From: Neptuniibacter pectenicola
GTDB lineage: Bacteria > Pseudomonadota > Gammaproteobacteria > Pseudomonadales > Balneatricaceae
Assembly (NCBI RefSeq): GCF_001597735.1
Contig: NZ_LUTS01000008.1
Coordinates: 122,919-186,918 of the forward strand
Length of the DNA stretch: 64,000 bases
Reading direction: 5' to 3'
Position 1 is the first letter of the stretch, and each line of letters begins with the position of its first letter. The notes under the pieces were generated by a model. The model was not told the DNA's origin. It was given only the letters and a program-made list of their open reading frames with translations, and did no database searches. Shown here piece after piece: positions 17,947-25,870 of the stretch. The translations under genes were made by a program, and so were the position numbers.

Positions 17947-17964
17947 TTATTTTGTGACAGTCAC
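17947..17964 (+). promoter_or_regulatory. Palindromic site copy C (TTATTTTGTGACAGTCAC)
   Basis: Differs from copies A and B only in the central base (A for T), which keeps the GTGAC-N-GTCAC palindrome. It lies between the two small minus-strand genes. Conservation of both arms with a free central base is what a dimeric DNA-binding protein site looks like. Confidence 0.5.
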
Positions 17965-18093
17965 GCAATCAAGCCAAATCAAATGAAACATGCCGCCCCT
18001 TGCCTTGAGGCACCTCATTCTCTGTTAGGGATTAATATCAGAAGAGCAACGGACACTTGGCCAAATAGAGCGGATAAACCTAGCCGTTATGCG

Positions 18094-18417
18094 CTAGCGG
18101 CCAAAATAGTGGTCGATAATTTCTGGTAGGTGATCAAACACAGCGTGTTCAAACTCATCGATTAGATGACCAAATAACGCTAAGTAGCGTGTCGCTTGGG
18201 CGCGATTAAGCCCCCTGCCACCGATGCTATAACTGATCTCAGGAAGCGATTTGTCACTGCGGGGGGTTACATGCCAATCAATGAAATCGGGGTATAAAGC
18301 TTCAAGCTCTGCTTTGGCATGCTTACAAAAAGAGGTGACATGACTAATGCCTTGCGGACCTAAACAACCGGCCTCAATACGAAACATTACCGTGAGTTGT
18401 TGCTGGCTAATCGTCAT
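18094..18417 (-). CDS. Conserved hypothetical protein
   Basis: 107 residues, soluble, without signal peptide or membrane segment. Composition and codon use look like a real gene: ordered alternation of helices and strands, with CLGPQGISHVTSFCKHA, WHVTPR and YSIGGRGLNRAQATRYL. I do not recognise a family. The text VMFRIEAGCLGP followed by HVxxFC suggests a small alpha/beta domain. It stands alone, between the palindrome-containing gap and the rhlE promoter region. Confidence 0.6.
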   Translation of the reverse strand: MTISQQQLTVMFRIEAGCLGPQGISHVTSFCKHAKAELEALYPDFIDWHVTPRSDKSLPEISYSIGGRGLNRAQATRYLALFGHLIDEFEHAVFDHLPEIIDHYFGR

Positions 18418-18622
18418 CTATTTACTCAGGTAGTTATTGTTATAATTGTCTACATGCCTTGAGTGCTGATCTTACTATAGATAACTAAAGGGTTGTTTGC
18501 CTACTTTAGTCTTAAACATATAGGTGATGAGGGTCAGTTAGCTATAACTAAATGGGTTAAATTACTTTATAATTTCCGCTTTTAGCTATTCGCGCCTAAT
18601 TGGCACATATTGAGAGATGTAT

Positions 18623-19894
18623 ATGAAGTTTACCGCCCTAGATCTTGCACCTGCTATCCAGCAAGCACTGGATGATTGTGGTTATGATGAAATGACCCCA
18701 ATTCAGAAGCAAGCCATTGTACCTGCACGTCGTGGCAAAGATATTTTAGCTAATGCCCAAACAGGTACAGGTAAAACGGCTGCATTTGCTCTGCCTATCT
18801 TACAAAAGCTGTCTGATCAGCCTAAAGAGCTGAACAATGCCCAAGTTAGAGCGGTTATCTTAACCCCTACCCGTGAGCTTGCTCAGCAGTTACTTGAAAC
18901 GATCTCCCGTTACAATAAGTATCTAGGATTGCGCATTCTCTCAGTCTACGGTGGTACAACTCTTGATACGCAAAAAAAGAAGTTGCGTAATGGAACAGAT
19001 ATTCTTATTGCGACCCCAGGTCGATTGTTAGAGCACATTACCGCCTGTAATGTAAATTTGGCACAAACTGAGTTTGTCGTGCTCGATGAAGCGGATCGCA
19101 TGTTGGATATGGGCTTTGTTAGCGATGTAATGACCATTTTAGAAAAGAGCGCTAAAAAGCGTCAGACTATGCTTTTTTCTGCCACCTTATCCAGTGCAGT
19201 ACATACCCTCTCCCGCCAGATTCTAACAAGTCATGAAACCATTAGCGCAGCCAAAGCGAATATCACGGCGGACACGGTTGACCATGTCGTCTATCCCGTA
19301 GAAGAGAAACGTAAAGCGGATCTATTTGCCGAGTTAATTAAAAAACATAACTGGTTTCAGGTCTTAGTCTTCACCAGCACTAAAGGTCAAGCTGATGAGC
19401 TGATGAAAGATCTGAAATTTGATGGTATCGATGCGGTTATCTGCCACGGCGATAAAAGCCAAGGGGCACGCCGTAGAGCGGTCGCTGATTTTAAAGCCGG
19501 TAAAGTCCAAGTGTTGGTTGCTACTGAAGTCGCGGCCCGCGGCCTAGATATTAAAGGCTTAGAGCACGTGGTCAATTACAACCTTCCCTACTTAGCTGAA
19601 GATTATGTTCACCGTATTGGGCGTACAGGCCGTGCAGGTGCTAAAGGGCAAGCAATCTCATTTGTGAGCCGTGAAGAGGAAAGCGCTTTAGATAATATTG
19701 AGCGCCTAATCGGTAGCCAGATCCGTCGTGTCTATGTGCCAGGCTTTGAAGTTGGAAGCCGTGATGGTTTGCGTAAACGCATTAGCCAGAAAGGCCCTAA
19801 AAAACGGGTTAATAAAGCAACCCGGACCAAAATCATTGGTCAGAAATCGGCGAAAAAGACCAATGCCATCAGCGGAAGCAAAAAGAAGCGCTAA
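18623..19894 (+). CDS. rhlE: ATP-dependent DEAD-box RNA helicase RhlE-type
   Basis: I prefer ATG 18623 over 18617, because GAGAG at 18612-18616 then has a 6-base spacer; the protein is 423 residues. All DEAD-box motifs are present: Q motif TPIQKQAI, Walker A AQTGTGKT, PTRELAQQ, TPGRLLE, DEAD, SAT, ATEVAARGLDI and HRIGRTGRAG. A basic C-terminal tail (about 370-423, many Lys/Arg) follows, typical of RhlE proteins that bind structured RNA. It acts in ribosome assembly and RNA turnover, often at low temperature. It is monocistronic and followed by a strong bidirectional terminator. The 205-bp upstream gap is AT-rich, and a cold-shock leader is possible but not demonstrable. Confidence 0.93.
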   Translation: MKFTALDLAPAIQQALDDCGYDEMTPIQKQAIVPARRGKDILANAQTGTGKTAAFALPILQKLSDQPKELNNAQVRAVILTPTRELAQQLLETISRYNKYLGLRILSVYGGTTLDTQKKKLRNGTDILIATPGRLLEHITACNVNLAQTEFVVLDEADRMLDMGFVSDVMTILEKSAKKRQTMLFSATLSSAVHTLSRQILTSHETISAAKANITADTVDHVVYPVEEKRKADLFAELIKKHNWFQVLVFTSTKGQADELMKDLKFDGIDAVICHGDKSQGARRRAVADFKAGKVQVLVATEVAARGLDIKGLEHVVNYNLPYLAEDYVHRIGRTGRAGAKGQAISFVSREEESALDNIERLIGSQIRRVYVPGFEVGSRDGLRKRISQKGPKKRVNKATRTKIIGQKSAKKTNAISGSKKKR

Positions 19895-19938
19895 CGCCAA
19901 TTAAGGTGGGGCGTTTGTACAGGGTTAAACCTTAACGT

Positions 19939-19980
19939 AAAAAAAAGAGCGATGCGGATATTTCACGCTCGCTCTTTTTT
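19939..19980 (+). terminator. Rho-independent terminator after rhlE, usable in both directions
   Basis: AAAAAAGAGCGA pairs with TCGCTCTTTTTT, with a further GCG/CGC pair inside. The T-run follows on the plus strand, and the A-run gives a T-run on the minus strand. It serves rhlE and the convergent 64-residue gene. Confidence 0.85.
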
Positions 19981-20010
19981 AGTAATTGGTGTGATCTAAT
20001 TGCTAGGGGG

Positions 20011-20205
20011 TTAGTGAAGTTCGAAGCTGTCGGCTGCCCCACGTTTCATACTGCGTTCTACCAAATAGTTATCTGAATCTTGTTTTTTGCGCTTCTGCTT
20101 GCCTGCTCTCTTTCGTGAATTCAATGCCGTCGTTGGCTTTTTAAATCCCCGATCAAAGTCATCATCGTCAAACGCAATTTCACCTAATCTTAATTTGCTA
20201 CTCAT
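20011..20205 (-). CDS. Small basic hypothetical protein
   Basis: 64 residues from ATG 20205, which has CAGGA with a 6-base spacer; an in-frame ATG at 20232 has no site and would add nine residues. The N-terminal half is acidic (FDDDDFDRGF) and the middle strongly basic (SRKRAGKQKRKKQ). This suggests an unstructured nucleic-acid or ribosome-associated protein. It has no recognised family. It is convergent with rhlE and shares its terminator. Confidence 0.6.
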   Translation of the reverse strand: MSSKLRLGEIAFDDDDFDRGFKKPTTALNSRKRAGKQKRKKQDSDNYLVERSMKRGAADSFELH

Positions 20206-20489
20206 TACCTTATCCTGATTTTTGTTTTCCAATATCTGCGTTAATGTGCAGACCTTTATATGGAAACGCTTTTATATGAACAAATCATGAAAGAAAGATT
20301 AAAGTCAGTTTAATCCTTTGCCAGTATAGAGTAAGTTTGCAATTAAACGAGTACCTTTAAGTAATTTTTTTACTGGGTAAATCAATGGGTGATTTTAGAG
20401 GCAAAACAGCGCACACGGGCGCTGTACCTGGGTAGGTGTTTCAATGCGGGAGCCCTTTCATCTTCAGGCTCCCGTTGGCATATAACCTG

Positions 20490-21398
20490 TTATAGGTCAG
20501 CCATAATCGCGCGTACTTTTTCAATGTACACGGTTTCGGGTAACACGCCACTGTCATACAGTGCTTGAAGCTTACGTAAGCGCCCTTCAATGACACTCTC
20601 GCCAGCAATCGGCGCATTTACCTTAGCACCCCTTTCCTGCTCTAGTTTGATAATACGTGCTTCGAGCGCATCACTGGATTGAGCCTGTTGATCTTCAGTT
20701 AAATACTTCTCATTCGTCCGTTGCTTATCTTGCTTGATGACGGCATAAGGGTACTCTCGCTGCATGTCGACCGATAACCAGTCTGTACGGTTATTGACTA
20801 GCTCAGCGCCATTAAAGCTTACCAGCTGCCACTCGTGGGTTGTTTGGCCTTGAATCTCACCATTACTTAAGTCATTTTTAAGACGGCCATAAGTGCCTGT
20901 GATACCGGTGCGGAGCTTCTCTGCCAATAAGTCTGCATGCATTGCACCGATCAGGAGGTTTAAGCGATTGTCTTTGATAAAGACGGTTCCGCTGATGGAT
21001 AGCCGTTTACGCCCTATATACGCCGAGCGGAAGTCGGATACTGAGAAAATAATCACCTCATTCGATTTGACCCGTTTAAAGGCATCGTTGAGCTTATGAC
21101 CCAGTAGATCGATTTCGCGATCGGTAAAGACCCGAACCAACACCTCATCGCTGTCATCCCAAATGGAATCACTCGGGTTGTAGGTGCTGTTTTTTACCTG
21201 AACGTGACTCAGCAGTCTTGCTATAGTCTCAACGGGAACATCTTTTGGGTGATGGTTATCGTTTGCTCCGCTTAGCGTGCTAATGGCAATATAGTCAGCC
21301 TGCTTCTTCCAAACAATGTTAGGTTCGGCTTGGGCTGTTATTGAAACCAGTAACAGTAAGGGCAATAAAATTAATGTTTGATATCGTTTGTTAATCAC
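20490..21398 (-). CDS. Secreted protein of unknown function with C-terminal SHOCT-like motif
   Basis: 302 residues with a clear signal peptide (TLILLPLLLLVSITAQA, cleavage after about residue 24). The mature part is mixed alpha/beta with no recognised enzyme motif. The C-terminal 30 residues (EGRLRKLQALYDSGVLPETVY) resemble a short SHOCT oligomerisation motif, preceded by a coiled-coil-like stretch (LEARIIKLEQERG). It probably acts in the periplasm. It is monocistronic; the 284-bp gap downstream holds an inverted repeat CGGGAGCC / GGCTCCCG (20447-20474) without a T-run. Confidence 0.65.
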   Translation of the reverse strand: MINKRYQTLILLPLLLLVSITAQAEPNIVWKKQADYIAISTLSGANDNHHPKDVPVETIARLLSHVQVKNSTYNPSDSIWDDSDEVLVRVFTDREIDLLGHKLNDAFKRVKSNEVIIFSVSDFRSAYIGRKRLSISGTVFIKDNRLNLLIGAMHADLLAEKLRTGITGTYGRLKNDLSNGEIQGQTTHEWQLVSFNGAELVNNRTDWLSVDMQREYPYAVIKQDKQRTNEKYLTEDQQAQSSDALEARIIKLEQERGAKVNAPIAGESVIEGRLRKLQALYDSGVLPETVYIEKVRAIMADL

Positions 21399-21683
21399 GG
21401 CGTCTACCTTTTATTTTTGTCGTTGTAAGCAAATACTGAGCAAGATGTATGCCCTTGTTTACTGACGTTTTTTAGGCCTTTTTCGTTACTTTTTATTGAT
21501 TTAATCCGGCAATCACCGCTATATGCGACACTCTGTATCATTTTTCGTGGTTCACATCGTGCCAATATGGATTAACATCCGCAGGTTCACGCAATTACCC
21601 CAAGGCCTCACCGCTTTTAGGTTTATCTTTATAGGTTAAGAGCAGTGTTATGATCGCTGCCGCTTTATAGGAATAACGACTCG

Positions 21684-22598
21684 ATGGACTTACCGTCTCG
21701 ATCGGAACAATTAAAAGGCATCTACTTTGCTGCCGCTGCTTTTATCATGTGGGGCTTTGTTCCCGTTTATTTTAAATGGGTTGATCATATCGAGCCCCTT
21801 GAGGTGTTGGCTCACCGTGTGGTTTGGTCGGTTGTATTCCTTGCCCTATTTATTACGCTAACTCAACGCTCGGGCGAAGTGTTTCAATTGCTGAAGCGGC
21901 CAAGAATTGTCTCTAGCCTAGCCCTATCGGCCTTGGTGATCTCGCTTAACTGGCTGGTATTTATTTGGGCTGTGGGGCAAGAACGAATCGTTGAAACAAC
22001 CTTAGGGTATTTCATTAACCCATTGTTAAATATACTTTTTGGTATGATGATATTTGGCGAGCGGTTGCGTTTTCTTCAGTGGTTGTCTGTTGGCTTAGCG
22101 GCGTGTGCGGTCGCCTATCAAGTGTTTCTATTAGGTGAACTACCGTGGGTTGCACTGACGCTAGCGTGCTGTTTTTCCACGTATAGCGTGCTACGGAAAA
22201 AGATTCCGGTAGACTCCGTGAGTGGCTTATTTATTGAGACCTTGTGGCTACTCCCCATCTCATTAGCGTATATGGGGTGGTTATACAGCCAGAATGCGTT
22301 TCAAGTGTTAAGCACAGATATTGATACCGTTTGGCTGCTACTCTGCGCAGGGCTGGTCACTAGCCTCCCCTTACTGGCCTTTGCGTCAGGTGCACGTCGC
22401 TTGAGCCTTACGTTGATCGGCCTACTGCAATATATTGGCCCGAGTATCGCGTTTATGATTGCGGTGTTTTACTACGATGAGCCGATGGATCAGCAGCGTT
22501 TAGTGACCTTCATTATTATCTGGATCGCACTGGCCCTTTTCAGTATTGAAGGCATCCTTTTTCAGCGTCGTAAGCATCAACAAGTAGTTGCTCAGTGA
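21684..22598 (+). CDS. rarD: RarD-type EamA-family inner-membrane transporter
   Basis: 304 residues with about ten hydrophobic helices. The RarD signature is plain: KGIYFAAAAFIMWGFVPVYFKWV, EVLAHRVVWSVVF, LNWLVFIWAVGQ and EASLGYFINPL-like (ETTLGYFINPLLNILFG). RarD belongs to the drug/metabolite transporter superfamily; mutants of the family were linked to chloramphenicol sensitivity, and the physiological substrate is unsettled. It is monocistronic with GGAATAACGACTCG upstream of ATG. Confidence 0.9.
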   Translation: MDLPSRSEQLKGIYFAAAAFIMWGFVPVYFKWVDHIEPLEVLAHRVVWSVVFLALFITLTQRSGEVFQLLKRPRIVSSLALSALVISLNWLVFIWAVGQERIVETTLGYFINPLLNILFGMMIFGERLRFLQWLSVGLAACAVAYQVFLLGELPWVALTLACCFSTYSVLRKKIPVDSVSGLFIETLWLLPISLAYMGWLYSQNAFQVLSTDIDTVWLLLCAGLVTSLPLLAFASGARRLSLTLIGLLQYIGPSIAFMIAVFYYDEPMDQQRLVTFIIIWIALALFSIEGILFQRRKHQQVVAQ

Positions 22599-22718
22599 GC
22601 CCTTATAGGAACAAGCGTTACTGCTCTAAAAAATAATGGAAAATAGCCTGATTTTACGACTACCTTTTAGGGCGAAATAACAGTAAAGTTCTGCGAAATT
22701 TATCGGTTATGTGAATTT

Positions 22719-23522
22719 ATGATGAATATTACAACGATCCAATCTAATTTCTTTAAAATTAGAAGCAACAAGGCGTTTGAGCTGTTTGTTGTCGCCGTCA
22801 TACTCTTTTCTGCCTTAGTGATTGGCGCTAAGACCTATGATATTCCAGCGCATGTTCTTTCAATCATCGTTTGGTTAGACCGGGCCATTACCGCGTTCTT
22901 TTTTATCGAGCTAAGCATACGCTTTATCGGCGAACCGAATAAACGAACCTTTTTTAAAAATCCGTGGAATGTCTTTGATACGTTAATCGTTGTTGTCAGT
23001 GTCATTCCTATTCAGGACAGTGAAATGGCCTTAATTGGCCGGTTGATCCGTATTTTCCGCGTTTTGCGAATGGTTTCCATTGTTCCGGAACTACGGTTGC
23101 TACTTAACTCCTTGATTAAAGCTCTGCCCCAGCTAGGTTACGTCATCCTGCTGATGTTTATTATTTTTTACATCTACGCGGCCATTGGTTCATCATTTTT
23201 TGTCGAGATTAATCCCGTTTTATGGGGCGATATCTCCATCGCTATGCTCACGCTCTTTAGGGTAATGACCTTTGAAGACTGGACTGATGTCATGTATGAA
23301 ACCATGGAGATCTACCCTTTTAGCTGGATTTTCTACCTCACTTTTATCTTTTTAACCACGTTTGCCTTTTTGAACATGGTCATTGGTATTGTGGTGAACG
23401 TGATGGAAAATGAGCATGCTGAGGAAGCAAAAGAGAAAGCGATCGCGGATGGGGATATTACGATAGAGGATTTGTCTCGCCAGATTGCTGAACTTAAACA
23501 GCTGATAGAGCAGCGTAAATAA
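22719..23522 (+). CDS. Single-domain voltage-gated cation channel (NaChBac/Nav superfamily) with acidic filter
   Basis: 267 residues with six membrane helices and a pore loop, the layout of bacterial homotetrameric channels. S4 has arginines at every third position (RLIRIFRVLRM). The selectivity filter is TFEDWTD at 184-190. Well-studied bacterial sodium channels have TLESWS, whereas acidic side chains at the second, third and last of these positions (E186, D187, D190) match the pattern known to make engineered NavAb calcium-selective. The predicted ion is therefore calcium, or mixed. A short C-terminal coiled coil (LSRQIAELKQLIEQRK) fits tetramer assembly. It is monocistronic, followed by a bidirectional terminator. 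Confidence 0.88.
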   Translation: MMNITTIQSNFFKIRSNKAFELFVVAVILFSALVIGAKTYDIPAHVLSIIVWLDRAITAFFFIELSIRFIGEPNKRTFFKNPWNVFDTLIVVVSVIPIQDSEMALIGRLIRIFRVLRMVSIVPELRLLLNSLIKALPQLGYVILLMFIIFYIYAAIGSSFFVEINPVLWGDISIAMLTLFRVMTFEDWTDVMYETMEIYPFSWIFYLTFIFLTTFAFLNMVIGIVVNVMENEHAEEAKEKAIADGDITIEDLSRQIAELKQLIEQRK

Positions 23523-23549
23523 GCGCCCCTATACCTGCCTATAGCCAAT

Positions 23550-23587
23550 AAAAAAGCTCGCTAGAGACCCCTCTTGCGAGCTTTTTT
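23550..23587 (+). terminator. Bidirectional rho-independent terminator between the channel and GST genes
   Basis: AAAAAAGCTCGC pairs with GCGAGCTTTTTT around a 14-base loop. T-runs exist on both strands, so it serves both convergent genes. Confidence 0.9.
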
Positions 23588-23597
23588 ATTTTATCTA

Positions 23598-24245
23598 TTA
23601 CGGGAATGAGGTGATGGGGTCACCTAACGCCCAAAGGGGGTATTTGCGCATAATGTCAGCAAACAGCCCTGAGGCTTTGAAGTCCGATAACCAACGCTGT
23701 AAATGGGGGTATGGGGTGGATTCAAACCACGTCAGATCCACATGGGCACACTGTCGAATAAAGGGCAGTCTCGCCATATCTGCCAATGTGATCCGGTCGG
23801 TAACCAGATAGCCGCCATGACGAGCGAGTAAGGATTCGAGCTTTATAAATTCATCTTCACACTGCTGCCGATAAAACTCGGCGGATTGCTGTGGGTATCG
23901 GTCGGCATACTTATAACGGTCTAACCACGGTTTAAAGTGGTGATCATTATCACTGATCAGCCCGTCGATGGTTTCTATATCAGCGCTATACCAATTATCA
24001 GGATCGTTTTGACGTAACGCCCAGCGCATAATATCAATGCTTTCATCAATCAGCTGGCCATCAGGCAGCAATAAAACAGGTACCGTGCCTTTTGGGGAGA
24101 TCGCGAGCATCTCTGTTGGCTTATCCCTAAGAACGATCTCTCGTAACTCAACCTTTACACCGCTATACGCAATGGCTAATCGTGCTCGCATTGCATAAGG
24201 GCAACGGCGAAAACTGTATAAAATAGGAAGCACTTGATCTGACAT
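23598..24245 (-). CDS. Glutathione S-transferase family protein
   Basis: 215 residues. The N-terminal thioredoxin-like domain begins YSFRRCPYAMRARLAIAY with a CPYA active-site turn, giving a possible catalytic Cys as in omega/GrxB-like members, and has the glutathione-binding GTVPVLLLPDGQLIDESIDI (cis-Pro and ES motif). The C-terminal helical domain contains DRITLADMARLPFIRQ, the N-capping motif of the family. It could be a glutathione-dependent reductase or lyase; the substrate is not predictable. It is monocistronic on the minus strand. Confidence 0.85.
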   Translation of the reverse strand: MSDQVLPILYSFRRCPYAMRARLAIAYSGVKVELREIVLRDKPTEMLAISPKGTVPVLLLPDGQLIDESIDIMRWALRQNDPDNWYSADIETIDGLISDNDHHFKPWLDRYKYADRYPQQSAEFYRQQCEDEFIKLESLLARHGGYLVTDRITLADMARLPFIRQCAHVDLTWFESTPYPHLQRWLSDFKASGLFADIMRKYPLWALGDPITSFP

Positions 24246-24308
24246 AAGGCCACTCGCCGGTTGCGTAAGTGAATAACCGTTTTAATCGATAACCGCTGTG
24301 ATTAATAG

Positions 24309-24698
24309 TTATTTGGGCTGGTATGCACAATAGTTGGGTTTAGGGCCAACCATAGGATGCTTGCGGCAGGTATCAGGCCGGTTCTCATAAATAATGCACA
24401 GGCGTGTTTTTTGCTCTAAGTAGATACAATCATCATTCGCGTAACGGGAAAGCGTATAGACTTCGGTTTTATTGTTAAAGTGACCGACAATACCCTCTTT
24501 CATTAAGCGCTTAGCGAGCCGTTTAGGCTGCTCATGAGCATCAAACTCATCCAGCACTCCCATGCGTACCAGATCGGCAAAACGTACCTCAACCGGTAGG
24601 CTGCAACAGGTGCCTCGGCAGGACTGACACATTTTACTTTTGTACTTCACCCATGTTTGTAAATCATCGACATTGGCGGCGGGTATTGGCTTTTGCAT
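24309..24698 (-). CDS. YkgJ-family cysteine cluster protein
   Basis: 129 residues. It has the CxxCxxxCC pattern (CQSCRGTCC, about 19-27) and later cysteines in CIYLEQKTRLCIIYENRPDTCRKHP, the motif of the YkgJ family, thought to bind zinc or an iron-sulfur cluster. Function in the family is not established. It is separated by 64 bp from the GST gene on the same strand and could be co-transcribed with it. Confidence 0.85.
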   Translation of the reverse strand: MQKPIPAANVDDLQTWVKYKSKMCQSCRGTCCSLPVEVRFADLVRMGVLDEFDAHEQPKRLAKRLMKEGIVGHFNNKTEVYTLSRYANDDCIYLEQKTRLCIIYENRPDTCRKHPMVGPKPNYCAYQPK

Positions 24699-24782
24699 AA
24701 GTATCGCTTAACTGTTCTGCTGGAATTTAAGCCGCGATCATAGCATCATCTTCCGACTGAACAAGTCTTTATCCCTATACAG

Positions 24783-24896
24783 GTGGATGGGCTAACCGAT
24801 TTAATCGACGAAGCGTACTCTCAACCAAGAGGACCTTTCGTCCTTGTTAATATTGACGATACGTTGAGAGATAGAGTGCCACATGAGCGCAGATAG
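24783..24896 (+). CDS. Possible small protein with non-ATG start, overlapping the lipoate-ligase-like gene
   Basis: A 37-codon frame beginning at GTG 24783 and ending at TAG 24894-24896, overlapping the next ATG (24883) by 14 bp. The frame stays open another 13 codons upstream to a TAG but with no ATG. The encoded text (DLIDEAYSQPRGPFVLVNID) has a very protein-like composition. No ribosome binding site precedes GTG. It could be a short translated leader, a gene remnant or a chance frame. An inverted repeat, CTCTCAAC / GTTGAGAG, lies within it and could instead mean RNA structure. Confidence 0.3.
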   Translation: MDGLTDLIDEAYSQPRGPFVLVNIDDTLRDRVPHERR

Positions 24897-25662
24897 TGAC
24901 TTTTTGGATATTTACCGCAAACAAATCCGCTGGCGCTTGATTGACGAGCCTATCGCTGAGGACCCTCAACAGGCGTTAGTGAGAGACACTCAGCTGTTAA
25001 AAGAGGTGGCTTGTGGTAAACGGGGTGCAACTGCACGCCTGTGGGAGGTGCCTCAATGTTTAGTCGTAACACGAAAGGAAACACGCTTTCCTCTGTTTGA
25101 GGACGCCTGTAACACATTAGCGGCGCAACAGTGGCCGGTTATTGTCCGCGATAGCGGTGGAACCTCAGTGCCACTACACCCTGGCATATTGAATTTTTCG
25201 ATCATCTTCCCCAAGCAGGATAACGACGATTTTGATTTAGACGATATTTATATGGCGTTATGTGAGCCGATAAAACGCGCACTAACGCAGCTAGGCCTTT
25301 GCGCTGAGTATGGAGAAACACCAGGGTCCTATTGTGATGGTCGTTATAACCTCAATATTGATGGCTTGAAAATCACGGGGACTGCACAAAGAATCATGGT
25401 GTCGCCGCCCAATAAAAAAGCCGTCAAGCAAGGCATTTTGGCGCAAGCAATGCTTATGGTAGAGGCGGATGCTGTGGCGGGAACCCATTGGGTTAACCGG
25501 TTTTATTCCCTTGCAGGCAATGAGCGCCAATTTGATCCCTTGGTGGCAACCAGTCTAAACAACCTATTGCCCAATCAGCAAACCTCAGCAACGAAAGGCC
25601 TATTAACGAAGCAGGTTCGCGCCCTTATTGCCGAAGCGTTTACGCAGCTTATCTGCCATTAA
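24883..25662 (+). CDS. Lipoate/biotin-protein ligase family protein (LplA-like)
   Basis: 259 residues, one BPL/LplA catalytic domain. Recognisable elements are VIVRDSGGTSVPLHPGILNFSI (the RxGGG-like loop with the HPGxLNxS motif), YCDGRYNLNIDGLKITGTAQRI (invariant Lys in the K-x-x-G-x-A-Q-R motif) and a C-terminal helical segment. The family attaches lipoate or octanoate to E2 and H proteins, or transfers between them. The RxGGG motif is RDSGGTS, as in several octanoyl-transferase-like members, so ligase versus amidotransferase is open. No lipB or lipA is adjacent. GAGAGATAGAG precedes ATG. A small frame overlaps its start. Confidence 0.82.
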   Translation: MSADSDFLDIYRKQIRWRLIDEPIAEDPQQALVRDTQLLKEVACGKRGATARLWEVPQCLVVTRKETRFPLFEDACNTLAAQQWPVIVRDSGGTSVPLHPGILNFSIIFPKQDNDDFDLDDIYMALCEPIKRALTQLGLCAEYGETPGSYCDGRYNLNIDGLKITGTAQRIMVSPPNKKAVKQGILAQAMLMVEADAVAGTHWVNRFYSLAGNERQFDPLVATSLNNLLPNQQTSATKGLLTKQVRALIAEAFTQLICH

Positions 25663-25870
25663 AACATCATCTTCTTGTCATATATGGCCGATATGATGTG
25701 TTCATGTTCAAGGATACGTAACGCTGGGTGGGCAACGGATTGCCATTTCTCCTACGCTTCTCTCGGCTTACCCCTCTATTCAAGGCCAGATGCACCGTCT
25801 CTTTACTTTAATCATGCCAAGCTTCCTGATTTAATAGCGGTACATTAAATCAAAAAAAGAAGCGACACCC

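Larger units (their letters stand above)
17711..18093. other. Intergenic gap with two palindromic sites
   Basis: 383 bp containing copies B (17794-17811) and C (17947-17964) of the GTGACWGTCAC site, 153 bp apart in the same orientation. Open frames here are short and lack ribosome binding sites, so I call no gene. Confidence 0.5.

Noticed and set aside
17794..17964. matS-like MatP binding sites
   Set aside because: The arms GTGAC and GTCAC match matS, but the spacer is one base instead of three, which would change the geometry of the MatP dimer; I keep them as unknown palindromic sites.
17929..18129. 66-codon open frame between the small minus-strand genes
   Set aside because: It contains palindromic site C and overlaps the end of the 107-residue gene; no ribosome site.
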